In this document: positions 1 through 13,677 of the stretch, in pieces
How the letters are laid out: every line of letters begins with the position of its first letter
Position numbering within the stretch: position 1 is the first letter of the stretch
Source of the DNA: Gymnothorax reevesii
Taxonomy: Eukaryota; Chordata; Actinopteri; Anguilliformes; Muraenidae
Direction of reading: 5' to 3'
Assembly (NCBI GenBank): GCA_029721435.1
Contig: CM056583.1
Span: forward strand, 46,281,120 to 46,345,119
DNA length: 64,000 nt
The notes under the pieces: generated by a model
Told to the model about the DNA's origin: nothing
The model's input: only the letters and a program-made list of their open reading frames with translations
Databases searched by the model: none
Translations under genes and position numbers: made by a program

Positions 1-1503
1 TCTTAAATGAGAATCTCCAAATTTTCCATTGGGTGCTACCTCCATTCCACCTGGCTTTTAGGTAGGGCTGTCATTTGCTTGGAAAGTGTGGGTTGCACAA
101 AGCTTATCATGAAATATAGAAACATTGCATTTTCAGATATGATCCGAAGAAAGTCACATCTTTTGAAAAAGTGAGCTGGCACAAGTTCTGGAATCTGTAC
201 TGATAAAAGAATCATTTGAATTAAGAAATTCGGAAAAAATAGATATTTCACCTCTGTGTATTGTTATATGTTTTTTTTTTCCCAGAATCTGCTCAAATTG
301 TCTGCAAGAATTACTGAAGTCCATAAAATTTGTGCAATAAGAGCCCAGGTCCACGAATGGCCAATCAAAATGCCAGAATTTAGTGGTTACCATGGTTGGG
401 GAATGTTCATACTCTCACAAGTAGACTTTGCTGTTAAAAACATTATTTAAGTGAGGATTTTTAAGCAGTCATTCAAGTTGAAGGGAGGTGCCGTTTGAAA
501 GATGACTGGTTCTCCAAAATTAGTTTTTTTCTGAATTTTGACTGTTTGTTTCTGATTTGTCTGAGTGACTTTGGAATTACCAAGTTATCTTAGTATTAAA
601 CAAGTAGGTCTGCCTACCATAATGGCACAAAAGCAAGGAAGCTTGGCTACAGTAACATGTTTGTATTGAAAACTAAGCAATGAAGGGTTTTTGGTCTTAG
701 AAGTACTCAAGTCTGTGTTTTTTCCACAAAAAGTACCTAAGTCCGGCCATTTTGTCACAAAAAGTACCAAAGTTCAAAATTACTCTTCTAAATTTCTCGG
801 TAATCAAGGGGAATCATTCCACAAAAAACCATGACTATCCATGTTTAACTCCTATAACCAGCACACAAGTCCATAATTACCTACCTTGAAAAAAAGAGTA
901 TCTGCAGGATGTTTTGACAACTTTGACCATCAATATGTCAAAACTGACGTTTTGTGGCTAAAGTACTTCTTCAATTGAGCTTTTGGTCATGCCAATCAGC
1001 AGTTGGCTGGACATAGGAAGTGGGGTTCTTATGTTGAATTATGCACTGGATCTTCATTGGGTTGTTAAGCATTTACTGGTCCAGGAGCTGTTGCTGCAGT
1101 ATATTGACTCAAACAAGCAGCAAGATGTTTTGGCCAAGAGACGACCACTGCCAGGAGACCAAAATAGTTCTTTCTTTAATAATAGATCTTTCAATAATGA
1201 TAATGATCTCAGGCATAACTTTAAATAAGGTAAGAAATAGTTTTCTTACCACAAAGTAATTGTTTACACCACCTAGTCTTCAGACGTTACCCCAGTCCAA
1301 AATAAGTGCTTTCTGAAGGACTGAAGGAAGCAGACCAAAGAATTCTAAAAAATTCTGTGTGGAGCAATTGTTTGAGGTCGCAATCCCCAATACTTTCACA
1401 AACCACCACATAAAACATTAAGCAAGTTGACTCAATATTGGCACTCTGTTGAGGTCTGGGGAATGAAGCACTGGAAGCTAGTAGTGTAAATATTCTTGAC
1501 TTT

Positions 1504-1506
<3 letters not shown>
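1..1506. other. No recognisable gene
   Basis: AT-rich sequence with short chance frames only. Near 715-770 the phrase 'cacaaaaagtacc' recurs twice, a small imperfect duplication. Nothing else recognised. Confidence 0.5.

Positions 1507-1544
<38 letters not shown>
1507..1544. repeat. (TA)n microsatellite
   Basis: About 19 uninterrupted TA units just left of a Tc1-like element. Confidence 0.95.
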
Positions 1545-1549
<5 letters not shown>

Positions 1550-1570
1550 TTTTTTTATTAAGAAATGTAT

Positions 1571-3157
1571 TACAAAACCCAAAACCAGTGAAGTTGCCAC
1601 GTTGTGTAAATTGTAAATTAAAACAGAATACAATGATTTGCAAATCCTTTTCAACCTATATTCAATTGAATACACTGCAAAGACAAGTTACTTAATGTTC
1701 GAACAGGTAAACTTTGTAATTTTTTGCAAATATTAGCTCATTTGGAATTTGATGCCTGCAACATGTTTCAAAAAAGCTGGCACAAGTGGCAAAAAAGACT
1801 GAGAGAGTTGAGGAATGCTCATCAAACACTTACTTGGAACATCCCACAGGTGAACGGGCTAATTGGGAACAGGTGGGTGCCATGATTGGGTATAAAAGCA
1901 GCTTCCCTGAAATGCTCAGTCATTCACAAACAAGGATGGGGCGAGGGTCACCACTTAGTGAACAAATGCGTGAGCTGCTTGTCAAACAGTTTACAAACAA
2001 CATTCCTCAACGAGCTATTGCAAGAAATTTGGGGATTTCATCATCTACGGTTCGTAATATCGTCAAAAGATTAAAAAAATCTGGAGAAATCACTGCACGT
2101 AAGCGAGAGGGCCGAAAACTAACATTGAATGCTCGTGACCTTCGATCCCTCAGGCGGTACTGCATCAAAAACCGACATCAGTGTGTGAAGGACATCACCA
2201 CATGGGCTCAGGAACACTTCAGAAAACCACTGTCAGTAACTACAGTTCGTCGCTACATCTGCAAGTGCAAGTTAAAACTCTACAATGCAAAGCGAAAGCC
2301 ATTTATCAACAGCACCCAGAAACACCACCGGCTTCGCTGGGCCCAAGCTCATCTAAGATGGACTGATGCAAAGTGGAAAAGTGTTCTGTGGTCTGACGAG
2401 TCCACATTTCAAATTGTTTTTGGAAACTGTGGACGTCGTGTCCTCCGGACCAAAGAGGAAAAGAACCATCCGGACTGTGATAGGCGCAAAGTTCAAAAGC
2501 CAGCATCTGTGATGGCATGGGCAACTTACACATATGTGAAGGCACCATTAATGCTGAAAGGTACATACAGGTTTTGGAGCAAGATATGTTGCCATCCAAG
2601 CAACGTCTTTTTCATGGACGCTCCTGCTTATTTCAGCAAGACAATGCCAAGCCACATTCTGCACGCGTTACAACAGCCTGGCTCCGTAGTAAAAGAGTGC
2701 GGGTACTAGACTGGCCTGACTGTAGTCCAGACCTGTCTCCCATTGAAAATGTGTGGCGCATTATGAAGCGTAAAATTACGACAACGGAGACCCCGGACTG
2801 TTGAACAACTTAAGCTGTACATCAAGCAAGAATGGGAAAGAGTTCCACCTGAAAAGCTTCAAAAATTGGTCTCCTCAGTTCCTAAACGTTTACTGAGTGT
2901 CGTTAAAAGGAAAGGCGATGTAACACTGGTAAAAAGGCCCCTGTGCCATTTTTTTGCAATGTGTTGCTGCCTTAAAATTCTAAGTTAATGATTATTTGCA
3001 AAAAAAAAAAAAAAGTTTCTCAGTTTGAACATTAAACATCTTGTCTTTCATCTTGTATTCAATTGAATATAAGTAGAAAAGGATTTGCAAATCATTGTAT
3101 TCTGTTTTTATCTACGATTTACATAACGTGCCAACTTCACTGGTTTTGTGTTTTGTA
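1571..3157 (+). mobile_element. Tc1-like DNA transposon, family A
   Basis: Inverted ends match closely: 'caaaacccaaaaccagtgaa' at left and its complement at 3137-3155, each followed by TA. Both ends continue for well over 100 bp with 'caatgatttgcaaatccttt'. The length of about 1.6 kb is typical of fish Tc1 elements. Confidence 0.93.
1936..2935 (+). pseudogene. Tc1-like transposase, family A, two frame breaks
   Basis: A cut-and-paste DDE transposase. It starts MGRGSPLSEQMRELL and has a paired-like helix-turn-helix (IPQRAIARNLGISSSTVRN) and the first catalytic Asp in WSDES. A short deletion near 2520, where relatives read a Gly-Cys-Ile-Ser stretch, shifts the frame. The second part has QQDNAKPH (second Asp) and PIENVW (Glu). 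Another single-base shift near 2783 leads into RQRRPRTVEQLKLYIKQEW. All catalytic residues survive, but the reading frame does not, so the copy cannot make transposase. Confidence 0.88.
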
Positions 3158-4516
3158 GTTCAGAACAGCATTATTTTAGATTAATTCACTAGCTGTACAT
3201 CATCACTGAAGACCTTTTCTTTAACATTTTATTTGGCTTATTTATGAATGTGTGGAGAAAGAAAAAAGTGAAGAATATCTATCAGGGTGAGAAAACATGA
3301 GCATGGACATGGACATGCTGCATCTAATCTCCTTCCGACCTTACAGTCCGGTCCGGTCCGGTCCGGTTTCCGGTTATAGGTATATGTTTCCCTTTAAGTC
3401 ACAGATACACAGTATTTAAAATTATGCTTGTCCACCCTACACTCCACCAAAAAAAAAAAAAGTGTAAAAGGTATACCACAGAGAGAAAAATACTGATAGC
3501 TGAGCATCCAAGTCTGGAAATTTGCTGATAAAGCCAGAACATTTTTGCAAAGACATTCAATGGAAAAATTATACAAGGATCAACTTGTAACAGAGTGATG
3601 GCAAGAAAATAGTACGGCAAAAGGAAGGAACAGCTCCTGAGTTAATGAGTACCACCTTGTCTGTAAAGGGTGGTCATATGTGGGCATGTTTATTACCGAT
3701 AGAGCCAGTTCCCATGGTCTTATTGATGATGTCACTGCTAAAAAAAAGCAGCGGGATGAATTTTGAATTCTATTGGGCTATACTATCAGCTCCAATTTTA
3801 CACAATGCCTCCAAACTCACTGAATGAGGCTTAAAGGTGAAAATCGATAATGACTGGAAACATACTGATAAAGCAATCGAGGACTTTTTGTTTTAATACA
3901 AAGAGGTGGAATAGTTTTGTACAGCCGAGTTAGTCACCCTCCCCAAATCCATTGGAGCCTGCATTTCACTTGCTCCGGGCAAAATGCCCCAGGAACAAAT
4001 TGCAACTGAAGACAGCTGCAATGACAGGCAAGTAGAGTATCATTTAGGAAGAAAGCCAGCACCTGGCGATGTTCATGAATTATACAAGCTTTGCAATCAA
4101 GTACTGAAAATGGCCATTTAATGTATGAATATTTCCGTCAGCTAACTCTCATGTAAACTGTCGCCAGCAGCAGTAACAAATAGATAGGTAGTTTAGCGTC
4201 TGACCCTGACTCGCCCTACAGCCTACTGAACTTGATGAGGAAAGAGCAAGGAGTGTCAAGATACCAAGGAGTTTCAAGCAGTTGGCGATTATGAGGCAGC
4301 AGCAGCAGAGTGATGCAGTACAGTAGCAGGAAAAAGTATGTTATGCTGCAAAACCAGAGCAGGAAAGCATCTTATGTAGCTCGTCTATCGGAGGAGCAGA
4401 GCAGTGTGTGCTGTGCATTAGAGTGTTCGTGTGAGCATGTCTCAAATTGTCTGCCAGAACTAGCTGCGCCCCTTTTTTCCCAAATACTTTTTAGCCCCGA
4501 AGATTTGTGAGGACTA
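3158..4516. other. Intergenic, no gene seen
   Basis: Holds four tandem copies of 'tccgg' at 3347-3367 and a CAG-rich stretch near 4295. Otherwise unrecognised. Confidence 0.5.
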
Positions 4517-6036
4517 CAGCGCCCTCCCTAATTATTGGCACCTCTGGCTAAGATGAGTGAAAAGCCTTAAAATAAATTCAATTTTTATTGCAGAAGCATA
4601 CTCTCACACTGAAAATTGTAGAAAAATGTAACCTTCAACTCAACAGAATTTTAAGGGGAAAAAAAATCCCTGACTAAGAAATAATTATTTGTCATAAAAT
4701 CATCTGTTCCACAATTATTGGCACCCCTAACTATTCCTAGGAATTAAATGTAATTGAAGTATTTCCGTCATTTATACAGTAGTTTACAAAGTTGATCAGA
4801 GTATCTAGGAACAGTTAATTAGTAAATCATCACTTCCTGTTTCCCTGGGGTATTAATATGACGTGACATAGAGGCCATATCTCTTATCGACTCTTCAACA
4901 TGGGAAAGACAAAGGATCACACCAGTCAAGTTAGGCAGATGTGTGTCGACCTTCACAAGTCAGGCAATGGCAACAAGAAAATGGCTACCTGTCCATATCC
5001 ATTGTCAGAGGAATCATTAAGAAGTTTAAAACAGGTTATTTTGCCACCATGCACAGTGAGGAGGATGGTAAGAGAAATAAAAAGTTCTCCAAAGCTCACT
5101 GTTAAAGAATTGCAACAAATGGTGGCATCTTGGGGTCACAAAGTCTCCAAAAAAACCATCAGGCGCTATCTACTCGCCAACAACCTGTTTTGGAGGCATG
5201 CACGGAAAAAACCTTTTCTCACTCACAATCATAAATGCAAACGTCTGCAGTTCGCTAAGCAGTACTGGGACTTCAACTGGGACCGTGTGCTTTGGTCAGA
5301 TGAGACCAAGATAGAGCTTTTTGGCAGCAAGCACTGTCAGTGGAACTGGCGGAACACAAAAGATGAGTATGCAGAAAAGCACCTCATGCCCACTGTGAAG
5401 TATGGGGAAAGAAAGGTGATGCTGTGGGCCTGTTTCTCTTCTAGAGGACCTGGGAACCTTTTTAGGGTGCATGGCATCATGAACACTTTGAAATACCAGG
5501 AAATACCATTTTAAACCTAATCTGGGGAACTCTGCCCAAAAGCTGAAGATGGGTCGTCACTGGGTCTTCCAGCAAAATAATGACCCTAATCAGGCCAAAT
5601 CTACACAGAAATGGTTCACCAGACACAGAATCAAGATCCTCCTATGGCCATCTCAGTCCCCAGACCTCAACCCCACTGAAAACCTGTGGAGTGAGCTGAA
5701 GAGGAGAGTGCAGAGGAGAGGACCCAGGTCGCTGGATGATTTAGAGAGATTGTGCAAAGAGGAATGGTCAAAGATTCCTCTTTCTGTATTTTCCCATCTT
5801 GTGAAACATTATAGGAGAAGATTGGGTGCTGTTTTGTTGGCAAAGGGGGGCTGTACAAAGTATCAACAGCAGGGGTGCTAATAATTGTGGCACACATAAT
5901 TTGATGTAAAATAATTATTTCTTAATGTGGGATTTTTTTCCAACGGAATAATTGCACTTCAATTAAAGGTTGGATTTTCCATTTTTCCCTTTGTGGTCCT
6001 ATATTATTTAGAAAAAAATAATTATGGAGGGCATTG
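4517..6036 (+). mobile_element. Tc1-like DNA transposon, family B
   Basis: The element starts 'cagcgccctccctaattatt' and ends with the matching inverted 'aataattatggagggcattg'. It is flanked by TA at 4515-4516 and 6037-6038. Internal subterminal repeats ('ttcttaatgtgggattt' and relatives) also pair. Confidence 0.93.
4900..5881 (+). pseudogene. Tc1-like transposase, family B, inactivated
   Basis: Frame 4900-5514 begins MGKTKDHTSQVRQMCVDLHK and carries an HTH region, the first Asp in WSDET and KYGERKVMLWACFSSRG. It then stops after a frameshift. The second part (5549-5881) has FQQNNDPNQ, SPDLNPTENLW and a normal C-terminus. In relatives the second block reads QQDND-P-H, so the second catalytic Asp is Asn here. 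The HTH region is also shortened near residue 34. The copy is dead for three separate reasons. Confidence 0.88.
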
Positions 6037-6038
6037 TA

Positions 6039-7543
6039 TGTATAAAATTGTTCCAATTTCTACATGGTACTAACAATATTTGTGGCACAACCTCAAAATT
6101 AAAGCTAAAAGTCTACACCTCATGCAGATCTTGATTCCTTCATTTCAAATCCAAATCCATAAACAATGAATAATAAAAAAAATGCCTCAATGTCCCAAAC
6201 ACTTATGAACCTGACTGTAAATTAAAACTTTGAGCAACTATAAAGGTAAACAGTATGCAATGTTATTGTGAAGTTTTGCAAGTCTTAGAGGTCACCCCTT
6301 TTCAACCGTTACTAACAAAACAGGATTTGTTTTGTGGCTATGGAAGTCAATAATACAATTCCATTTAGGTTGTATAGTGAAAGCCAGATATCGTTACCAA
6401 TCGTGTGCACATTTATAAAATTAATTGACTACATGTCTCAAAATATTTCAATTGCGGTGGGTTTCTGCCATTAACTGCTTGAAAATGCATGCTAGTGAAT
6501 GCAAGAGATATATTTGTTCTAATTAAATGTAACATCCAACAAGTTAATAGCAAACATACATAATTTAACCTCTTTGGAGGCTTTGAAACCAATCTATGAC
6601 ATCCTGACGTTTTCTCTTTTTTTCTGGAGACAGTTTTCATTTACACACTGGCTGAAGGGAAGACTGTGACTTAAGTGCACATTGTCCATGTGTTTTAGTA
6701 TGCGCGCTTCATGTCAAGAATGATAATAAACATTTCAATCGGCGCTCTAACCAAATGTCAAAGAAAAACAAAATCGGAATATCTCCCACCTGGGCATCCT
6801 GGAAAAAGGGAAACGTTCTTAACTTGAACTTTAATCCATTCACTATCTAAACCGGTTCTTCCTCATAAAGGTAGTGGGCAGCTGGAACCTACTACGGGCG
6901 AGTGGCGGGGACGCAGGCTGAACAGCACGCTACTCCTTCGCTTGGTAAATAGGTTATACATTTATTGATAGTTTTGCCCCAAGCCCGCAGTTTTTTTGGC
7001 GTTTATTTTTCATTACAACTTACAATAAGCCCTCAGTTATTTCGGCCCTTGTTTGACTTGATCCGGAATAAGAATTTTATTTTCATTCCAAACCGGGATC
7101 ACTTCACGATCTTCAATTCAATCATTTTCAAATTAATCTTGTGTGGCGGCACCTGGAACATAAAAGGGTTTGTGCTACCACCTAGTGGTGGCTTGCTGGC
7201 AGAGAAACAGATCAACAAAGGGTTTAATTTCATGGCAATGAACTGCTGTACACTGTATCTATCCTAAGCACTCAGGACAGGCTGCTAAGTGTTAGTGTGT
7301 TTTACATGGGCCAGATAAGATGTCACTAATCGACTGTCGGCATTGTTTGAACAATGTCATCGAGAAGGACAAAGGACAAAAGTTCACATCAAGTTTGAAC
7401 ACTAGGTTTATTTATTTGAAAATTTATTTGGTGGGTGATAATAGATTAAATGCTTTAAATTTTTAAATTTTAAATTGCAGCTCGTGGTGGCATTATGGGG
7501 TCACCAGGTTTTAAAAACCTCCATCAGAATATCACTTCCTCTA
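6039..7543. other. Intergenic, no gene seen
   Basis: No coding signal. A 100-codon plus-strand frame at 6965-7267 has no recognisable domain or splice context and is probably chance. Confidence 0.5.
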
Positions 7544-8912
7544 CGACCCTAATTCCGAAATAGTTGGGACAAAGTTTAAATTGTGAATAAAATCAAAACA
7601 CAATGACTTTCAAATCACACCAGCCAGTAGTTTATTCACAATAGAACAGAGATAGCTTAGCAAATGTTGAAATTGAAAAATGTTACAAATTTATCCACAA
7701 AATGAGCTCATTTCAAATTTGATGGCTGCTACAAGTCTCAAAAAGTTGGGACAGGGGCCTGTTTACCATGTTGTAGCATCCCCTCTTCTTTTGAACACAG
7801 AGTGGAGGCGTCTGGGCATTGAAGAGACAAGTTCCTTGAGTTTAGTCATAGGAATTTGATCCCACTCTTGTTTAATACAGGCTTCCAGCTGCTGGAGAGT
7901 TTTGGGTCTCCTTTGACAGACATTTTGTTAATTATGCGCCAAATGTTCTCAATCAGTGAAAGATCAGGACTGCAGGCAGGCCAGCTCAGCACACAGACTG
8001 TTCTATTACGAAGCCATGCTGTTGTAATAGCTGCAGTATGTGGTTTTGCATTGTCCTGCTGAAATACACAAGGCCCTCCCTGGAATAGATGTCGTCTGGA
8101 GGGGAGCATATGTTGCTATAAAACCTTTATATACCTTTCAGCATTCATGGTGCTTTTTAAAACATTCAAGTGTCCTTCACCATATGCACTAATGAATCCC
8201 CATACCATCAGAGATGCTGGCTTTTGAACTGAATGCTGATAATAGGAGGGGTGGTCTTTCTCCTCTTGAGCCCGGAGAACGCGGCGCCTATGATTTCCAA
8301 CAAGAATGTCAAATTTGGACTCGTCTGACCACAGGACACTTTGCCACTTTGCTACAGTCCGTTTTAAATGAGCCTTGGCCAACAGAACACGGCAGCACTT
8401 GGATGGATGGCATGGCAGTCTGTGTTTACAGACAGTGGTTTCCATGACCTTCAAAGCCTTTACAATTTGACGTTGAGGAACATTGCTTTTAAAGTATTCC
8501 ACAATTTTTTTTTAAGCAAGCCTTCTCAGGTTGGAGAGCCTCTGGCCATCTTGACTTCTGAGAGACTCAGCCTTTCTAAGACATCCCTTTTATAGCCAAT
8601 CATGTTACACACCTGATGCCAGTTAACTTAATTACTTGCTAAATGTTCTTTCAACTGATTTTCTTATATATTAATTGCTTTTTCAGCCCTTTTTTGCTTG
8701 TGTCCCAAATTTTTTTTAGACCTGTTGCAGCCAGAAAATTTGAAATAACCTCATTTTGTGGACAAAAATGTAAAATGTCTCAGTGTCGACATTTGAAATG
8801 TTACCTATGTTCAATTGTAAATAACATATTGGCTCATGTGATCTGAAAGTCATTGCATTTTGATTTTATTCACAATATACACTTCGTCCTAACTATTTCG
8901 GAATTGGGGTTG
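7544..8912 (-). mobile_element. Tc1-like DNA transposon, family C, internally deleted
   Basis: TA-flanked ends (7542-7543 and 8913-8914) with inverted 'aattccgaaatagttgggac' and 'cctaactatttcggaattgg'. The inverted repeats extend about 190 bp. It is about 220 bp shorter than the sister copy at 27417-29002 because part of the transposase 5' region is missing. Confidence 0.93.
7790..8545 (-). pseudogene. Tc1-like transposase remnant, family C
   Basis: Minus-strand pieces include [12 protein letters not shown] (HTH helix), [44 protein letters not shown] and [11 protein letters not shown]. The segment between the HTH and the catalytic core is largely deleted, and a stop splits the core near 8110. 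Confidence 0.85.
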
Positions 8913-9039
8913 TATGATGATTGGCAGCTTTCAAACCATCTTACGTTCCTCATATCCTTTTGCTAAAACATTATAATAGCACTTTGATTCCTTGAATTTC
9001 CATTGAAAGCTCCTTAATATAACATTACATTACATAACA

Positions 9040-10040
9040 TGAATGGCGAGAACAGGGCATTTCAGCCCAACTACGCTCGCCAGTTTCTTTATACTATTGT
9101 GAATATATCCCTTCAGATACTCAATGACTCAATGGTATCTAGCTTTAAGTCAAGCCTGCTCTTGAAAACCCCCAAGGTCTCTGCCTCAACAATATGGTCA
9201 GGCAAGTTATTCCACATTGAAATTACTCTTTGGGTGAAGAAATATTTCCGAATATCAGTGCTAAATTTACCTTTGGTCAACTTCCATTTGTGACCCCGAG
9301 TTCCACTCACAACATTTGTTGAAGGAATCCTACATAATTCACTTTGTTAATCCCTTTAACATATTTAAAGACCTCAATCAAATCGCCCCTTAGTCATGGA
9401 TAAGACTAACACTAAAGAGATTAAGGATCTTCAGCCTCTTCTCATAGCCTTCATCTTTTATACCAGGAATTAGCTTTGTGGCTCTTCTCTGAACTTTCTC
9501 TAGAGCCTCTTGATCTTTCTTAAAGTATGGTCCCCAGAACTGTCGGCAATATTCCAGATGTGGTCTGACAAATGTGTTGTACAAAAGAAGTATCACCTCC
9601 TTAGATTTGAACTCAATACTTTGGCAATGTATTCCAGCATCCGATTGGCTTTTTTACCTGCTACGGCACAATGGCTAGAGCCTGTGAGGGTTTGGTCAAC
9701 AATCACTCCCAGATCTTTCTCGTGTGGAGTTTCACATTCCAGTTTGAAACCACCCATGAAGTAATCCTGTCAAATGTTTTTATTACCTACATGTACAACT
9801 TTACATTTCGCTGCATTAAGTTTCATTTGCCACATTTCTGCCCAATTGTGGATTCTATCCAAATCATCCGGGATCACTTTAGTCGACTCTAAACTATTTG
9901 CCAAACCCCCCAATTTAGTATCATCTGCAAATTTAACTAATCTGCTCTCAATATTCCTATCAAGATCATTATTGTAGATGAGCAACAGCAGGGGTCCCAA
10001 CACCGATCCCTGGGGGATGCCACTCCCTACCATATCTAGC
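9040..10040 (-). pseudogene. Non-LTR retrotransposon (LINE) reverse transcriptase fragment
   Basis: On the minus strand 9770-10040 gives GIPQGSVLGPLL, the catalytic FADDTKLGG box and MKLNAAKCKVVHVGNKN, the palm and following region of a LINE reverse transcriptase. Downstream, in shifted frames, come RPHLEYCRQFW, ALEKVQRRATKLIPG (9390-9596), WNNLPDHIVEAETLGVFKSR and LD (9113-9310), the usual C-terminal end of such ORF2 proteins. It is 5'-truncated near 10040 and frame-broken. The family is CR1/Jockey-group-like; I cannot fix the clade. Confidence 0.85.
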
Positions 10041-13000
10041 TCAAATGAGAGCATAATACCGAAGTAACTAAGATATATAAATACAATGCAAGACAAAGGC
10101 AGTTTATCAACAATAAAATCAGATTTTGACTTGCAGTCGAGCAGGTTCACTTCATTTGATTTCTTTTTAATTATCAATGTTCTGAGCATGTGCAGTAATT
10201 GTAGTACGGCTCCTTTAATCAGATGATGTCCTCCGTCCCTATACATTTAATATGTGCTGTGAAAAGGAATTGCAATATTACAGAGTGGTAAATACTTCAC
10301 CATCCCAATGTTTTATTAAAATATGTTGCAAGAATCAAAATTTAAATGTGTTTATTTTGAAAATGAAACCCTGCTACTCTCATATGTTTGCTATAGGCTA
10401 CATTCAATGAATTTGCTTGTTCTTACATGTGGGGCTGTCTTTAGCTGCAGCATGTGAGTGTAAAATTATGGGCTAGCCACAAAAGCCTCTTTTAACTTCA
10501 TAAAACCTACAGACTAATATATAAAATGCAGCTGCTGTATTCAAACCTGTGGAACTCCAAGCCTATTTTTAATTCTGGTGGAGATCCCAAGGTTTCCAAT
10601 TATCCTAAACATGTCCTGCTGAATTACAGGAAAATGTGTATAAACAATACACAAAATCTGGATATTTTTCATTTGAAATGCTGTGGCCATAAAAACATGG
10701 CATCCTGGGTTTGAATATTTCTCTCTGTGTAAGTATGATGTATCTTCACTGAAGCACTGCAACCAGCAGATACAGAATATACAAGTGGCATTGTCCTACA
10801 GTCTGAAAATAGAGCCTTTTCTGGCTTTGAACCAACTTAAAGGGAAACCTATTTGAAAAGTTAGATTTTAAGGGCTTAAAGGAATGTTCCCAAATCGGCC
10901 AAAGTTATCCCTGCTGCTCCTGCGCTGGCTCCTTGAGGTGTAATGTGTACTGACTTGCTCGCTGCGCTGGTTTGCTAATGAATAATGCGATGAGTCAACT
11001 TGCAATATTCCTTGCCATTATCCTGCAACATCTGACAACACTAATGCACCTCGCATTACTACAAAGCTGAGGAAAGAGACAGCGACGTGGCAGAATTTGT
11101 GCTTTTAGGGATGGATTTATGTACTCCTCCATTGCTTGGGACTCTTGGTTGGTTAGGGAGTACAGCTGACCCCTGGGAGGCACTGTTCCGGATAGTTAGT
11201 TGACGGCACAATCATGGGGTCTGTGCGACAGAAGTGACGTCGCTCTGGCTTTGCTGAATGCCATGTAAAGATTGTGATTGACAGGGGGAACACCCTTCAG
11301 GTTCAGTGGCTCGTCCTGATGATTGGAGGATCGAGGTGCAGTAAAGCTGGAAGCTGCTCGAAGACAGGGCTGTGAACGTGACAACCTGCACTCCAGTTTT
11401 AATTGAAGCACCTATTACTAAAACCCCATAAGTCATACTTGACTTGACTTGTGGGGTTTTAGTAATCAGTGCTTCAATTCTGAAGACCAGTTCACATGAG
11501 GGTTATGATGTTCAAGCCAGGGCCTCCTGAATGCCACAAGGGCATACGGTAACTCCATGATGAGAAATGCCAACTCTTTTTGTCTTGAATATATATATTT
11601 TTTAACAAGGCATTATTAGGGAAGTTAGATGGTTGAAACTACGGCTGCTGAACACATGTACTCCTTCAGTCTCGTGAGGAATCCGGTCACCAAAATCCAG
11701 GTGAGTTCAGAGGGAACCATCCAAAACTAGAACCCATAGTTTAAACCTTGTTCAGCCTTTTTCAGTCCCTTTGGCAATGAAAAAAACATTTCTGAAATCA
11801 TTAGCATTTTGTACTTCAAAAGGGCTGAGATATGGCTAAGTCTTGTAAAAGACTAAGATTTCATGCATTTGAGGTTAATCTTAATGCTCCGTTATAAATG
11901 TGTAAAGACCTTTTTATGCACCTGCTCATTCCTTCAGTTTTTAAACTGATAGGATAATATACAAGAAATGCGTCCTGGGTAACTAAGGGACTAATCAACC
12001 CTTCTAAGCACATTTAGTATATGTATTTTTTAAAAGCACACATCTCAATTAAGCTGGTAATAACACACAATGTGTAGGTATTATTTACACGAAAAGACTC
12101 TTTTTATTTTCAATTCTCCTGAATGCTTCTATTGGCCTCTCTTTCGAGAGAATGATAATTGTCATGTCATTTTCCCTTTTTATTTCCATATTTGCATAAT
12201 GTACATTGAAGAAAGTAAAAAACACACTTATTATCTTCAGGTCTGCATGTAAGAGTCACTTTACATGTTGAGCATCAGTCATCCAAAGGCAAAGGACATG
12301 CCAGTGTTCATGGAGTTTCCTTTTCACATAGATTTTTCAAGGGACGTCTCATTGGGGAAAAGAACACTGGGTTAGTGGAAAGAAACCGTAACAAATATAA
12401 ACCTCTAGCAGCTGGACAAACATCGGCCATCCTGTCTGGTTAGAGGTCACATTAGGGCTGTGAAAGACCAGGAAAGAAAAAGTAATAAATTAAATAGTTA
12501 TTGACTAAAATTTTATAGTATTTACTTGTTTTTCAACAGTACGCGGCCTTATTTTCTTAATTTATATCAAGAGTATCAAAATCCTGCATGTATCTGTACA
12601 CCTCATATCATTGCTGTGACTGAAATCTATGTTAGATAATCATTATTTCTTTTTTTAAAACATTGTTTGCAGTCTATGCACCATGATAATATGCATTATT
12701 TCTTTTACACAATCCTTGCAGTGAGCATATATAAAATAAAAGAGAGCTTTCAGATATCTGAGGGGTTTGATATCCAAGAATGATTTCATTTCAGACCAAC
12801 ATTTGAATTGTAAATATCGATATAAAGCAATAAGGTTGAATGGTGATTTTTCTTAGTGTAGTGGGTTATTGAGTAACAGTGCTCAAGGTATATGATCTCT
12901 TCATGTTGTGATAAAGAGATCTCTTTATCGCCACCTTTCTTGAAAACAAGAGAAGAACAAGATGTTCTTGAAGACAACAGCCTGTGTATTTGGGTATACA

Positions 13001-13677
13001 TCTGCTTGTTCAAATATGCAGTATGTAATTCTGAAGAAACCATTAAATTACACCCTGGTCTATAGTAATCTACTGCCTTCTAAATATAATGGCAATCCAA
13101 ACATGGACACAGGAACTTTAACTGGCAGAATTCCTTTAAAAGCGTTCCCCCAAATTTTTAATCAGAGAATGTATGTGCTTGTGGAAAGTACATATGAACA
13201 TACTGGCTCTTTCCTTCTCAGACAGTAACCTTCTGAATCTGGTGCTAGCATTTAATTGGTACAACAAATATAACCCTGTGGAACAGTTATATTGTGACGG
13301 CTACAATATGACTGCACTTTCAGTGTTCTCATTTGCACTTTCATATTTACGTTTTTAGGGCAGGGAGTTCAGTTCTTAATATTAAGTCAACAACATCACA
13401 ACGAATGGTGCTAATGCATATTATAGTAGTATGAGTCAATAAATGCAAATAAATGAGTAAAGGTTGTAAATACAAAGCTTCACAACCTACTGAAATTCCA
13501 GATTCAGGCAAAAAGGAAATTAAAAAAAAAAAAAGAGCATTATCAGCAATTCAGCTAGAGTTCTCAGATTTGACCCCAGGGATAGCATAAAAGGTTAGAA
13601 AACCCAAGCAAAATGTTCAGTATACTGCATTAAGGTGAACCAAAGTATAGTTTAAAATAAGCAAGCTTCAGTTTACA
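10041..13677. other. Intergenic, no gene seen
   Basis: Only short chance frames. It holds the hairpin at 11401-11480 listed separately. A slightly GC-richer patch at 10890-11400 shows no splice-consistent coding. Confidence 0.5.
11401..11480. repeat. Near-perfect hairpin
   Basis: The left arm (11401-11434) 'gaagcacctattactaaaac' is mirrored by 'gttttagtaatcagtgcttc' in the right arm (11445-11478), with about 10 bp of loop. Confidence 0.85.
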
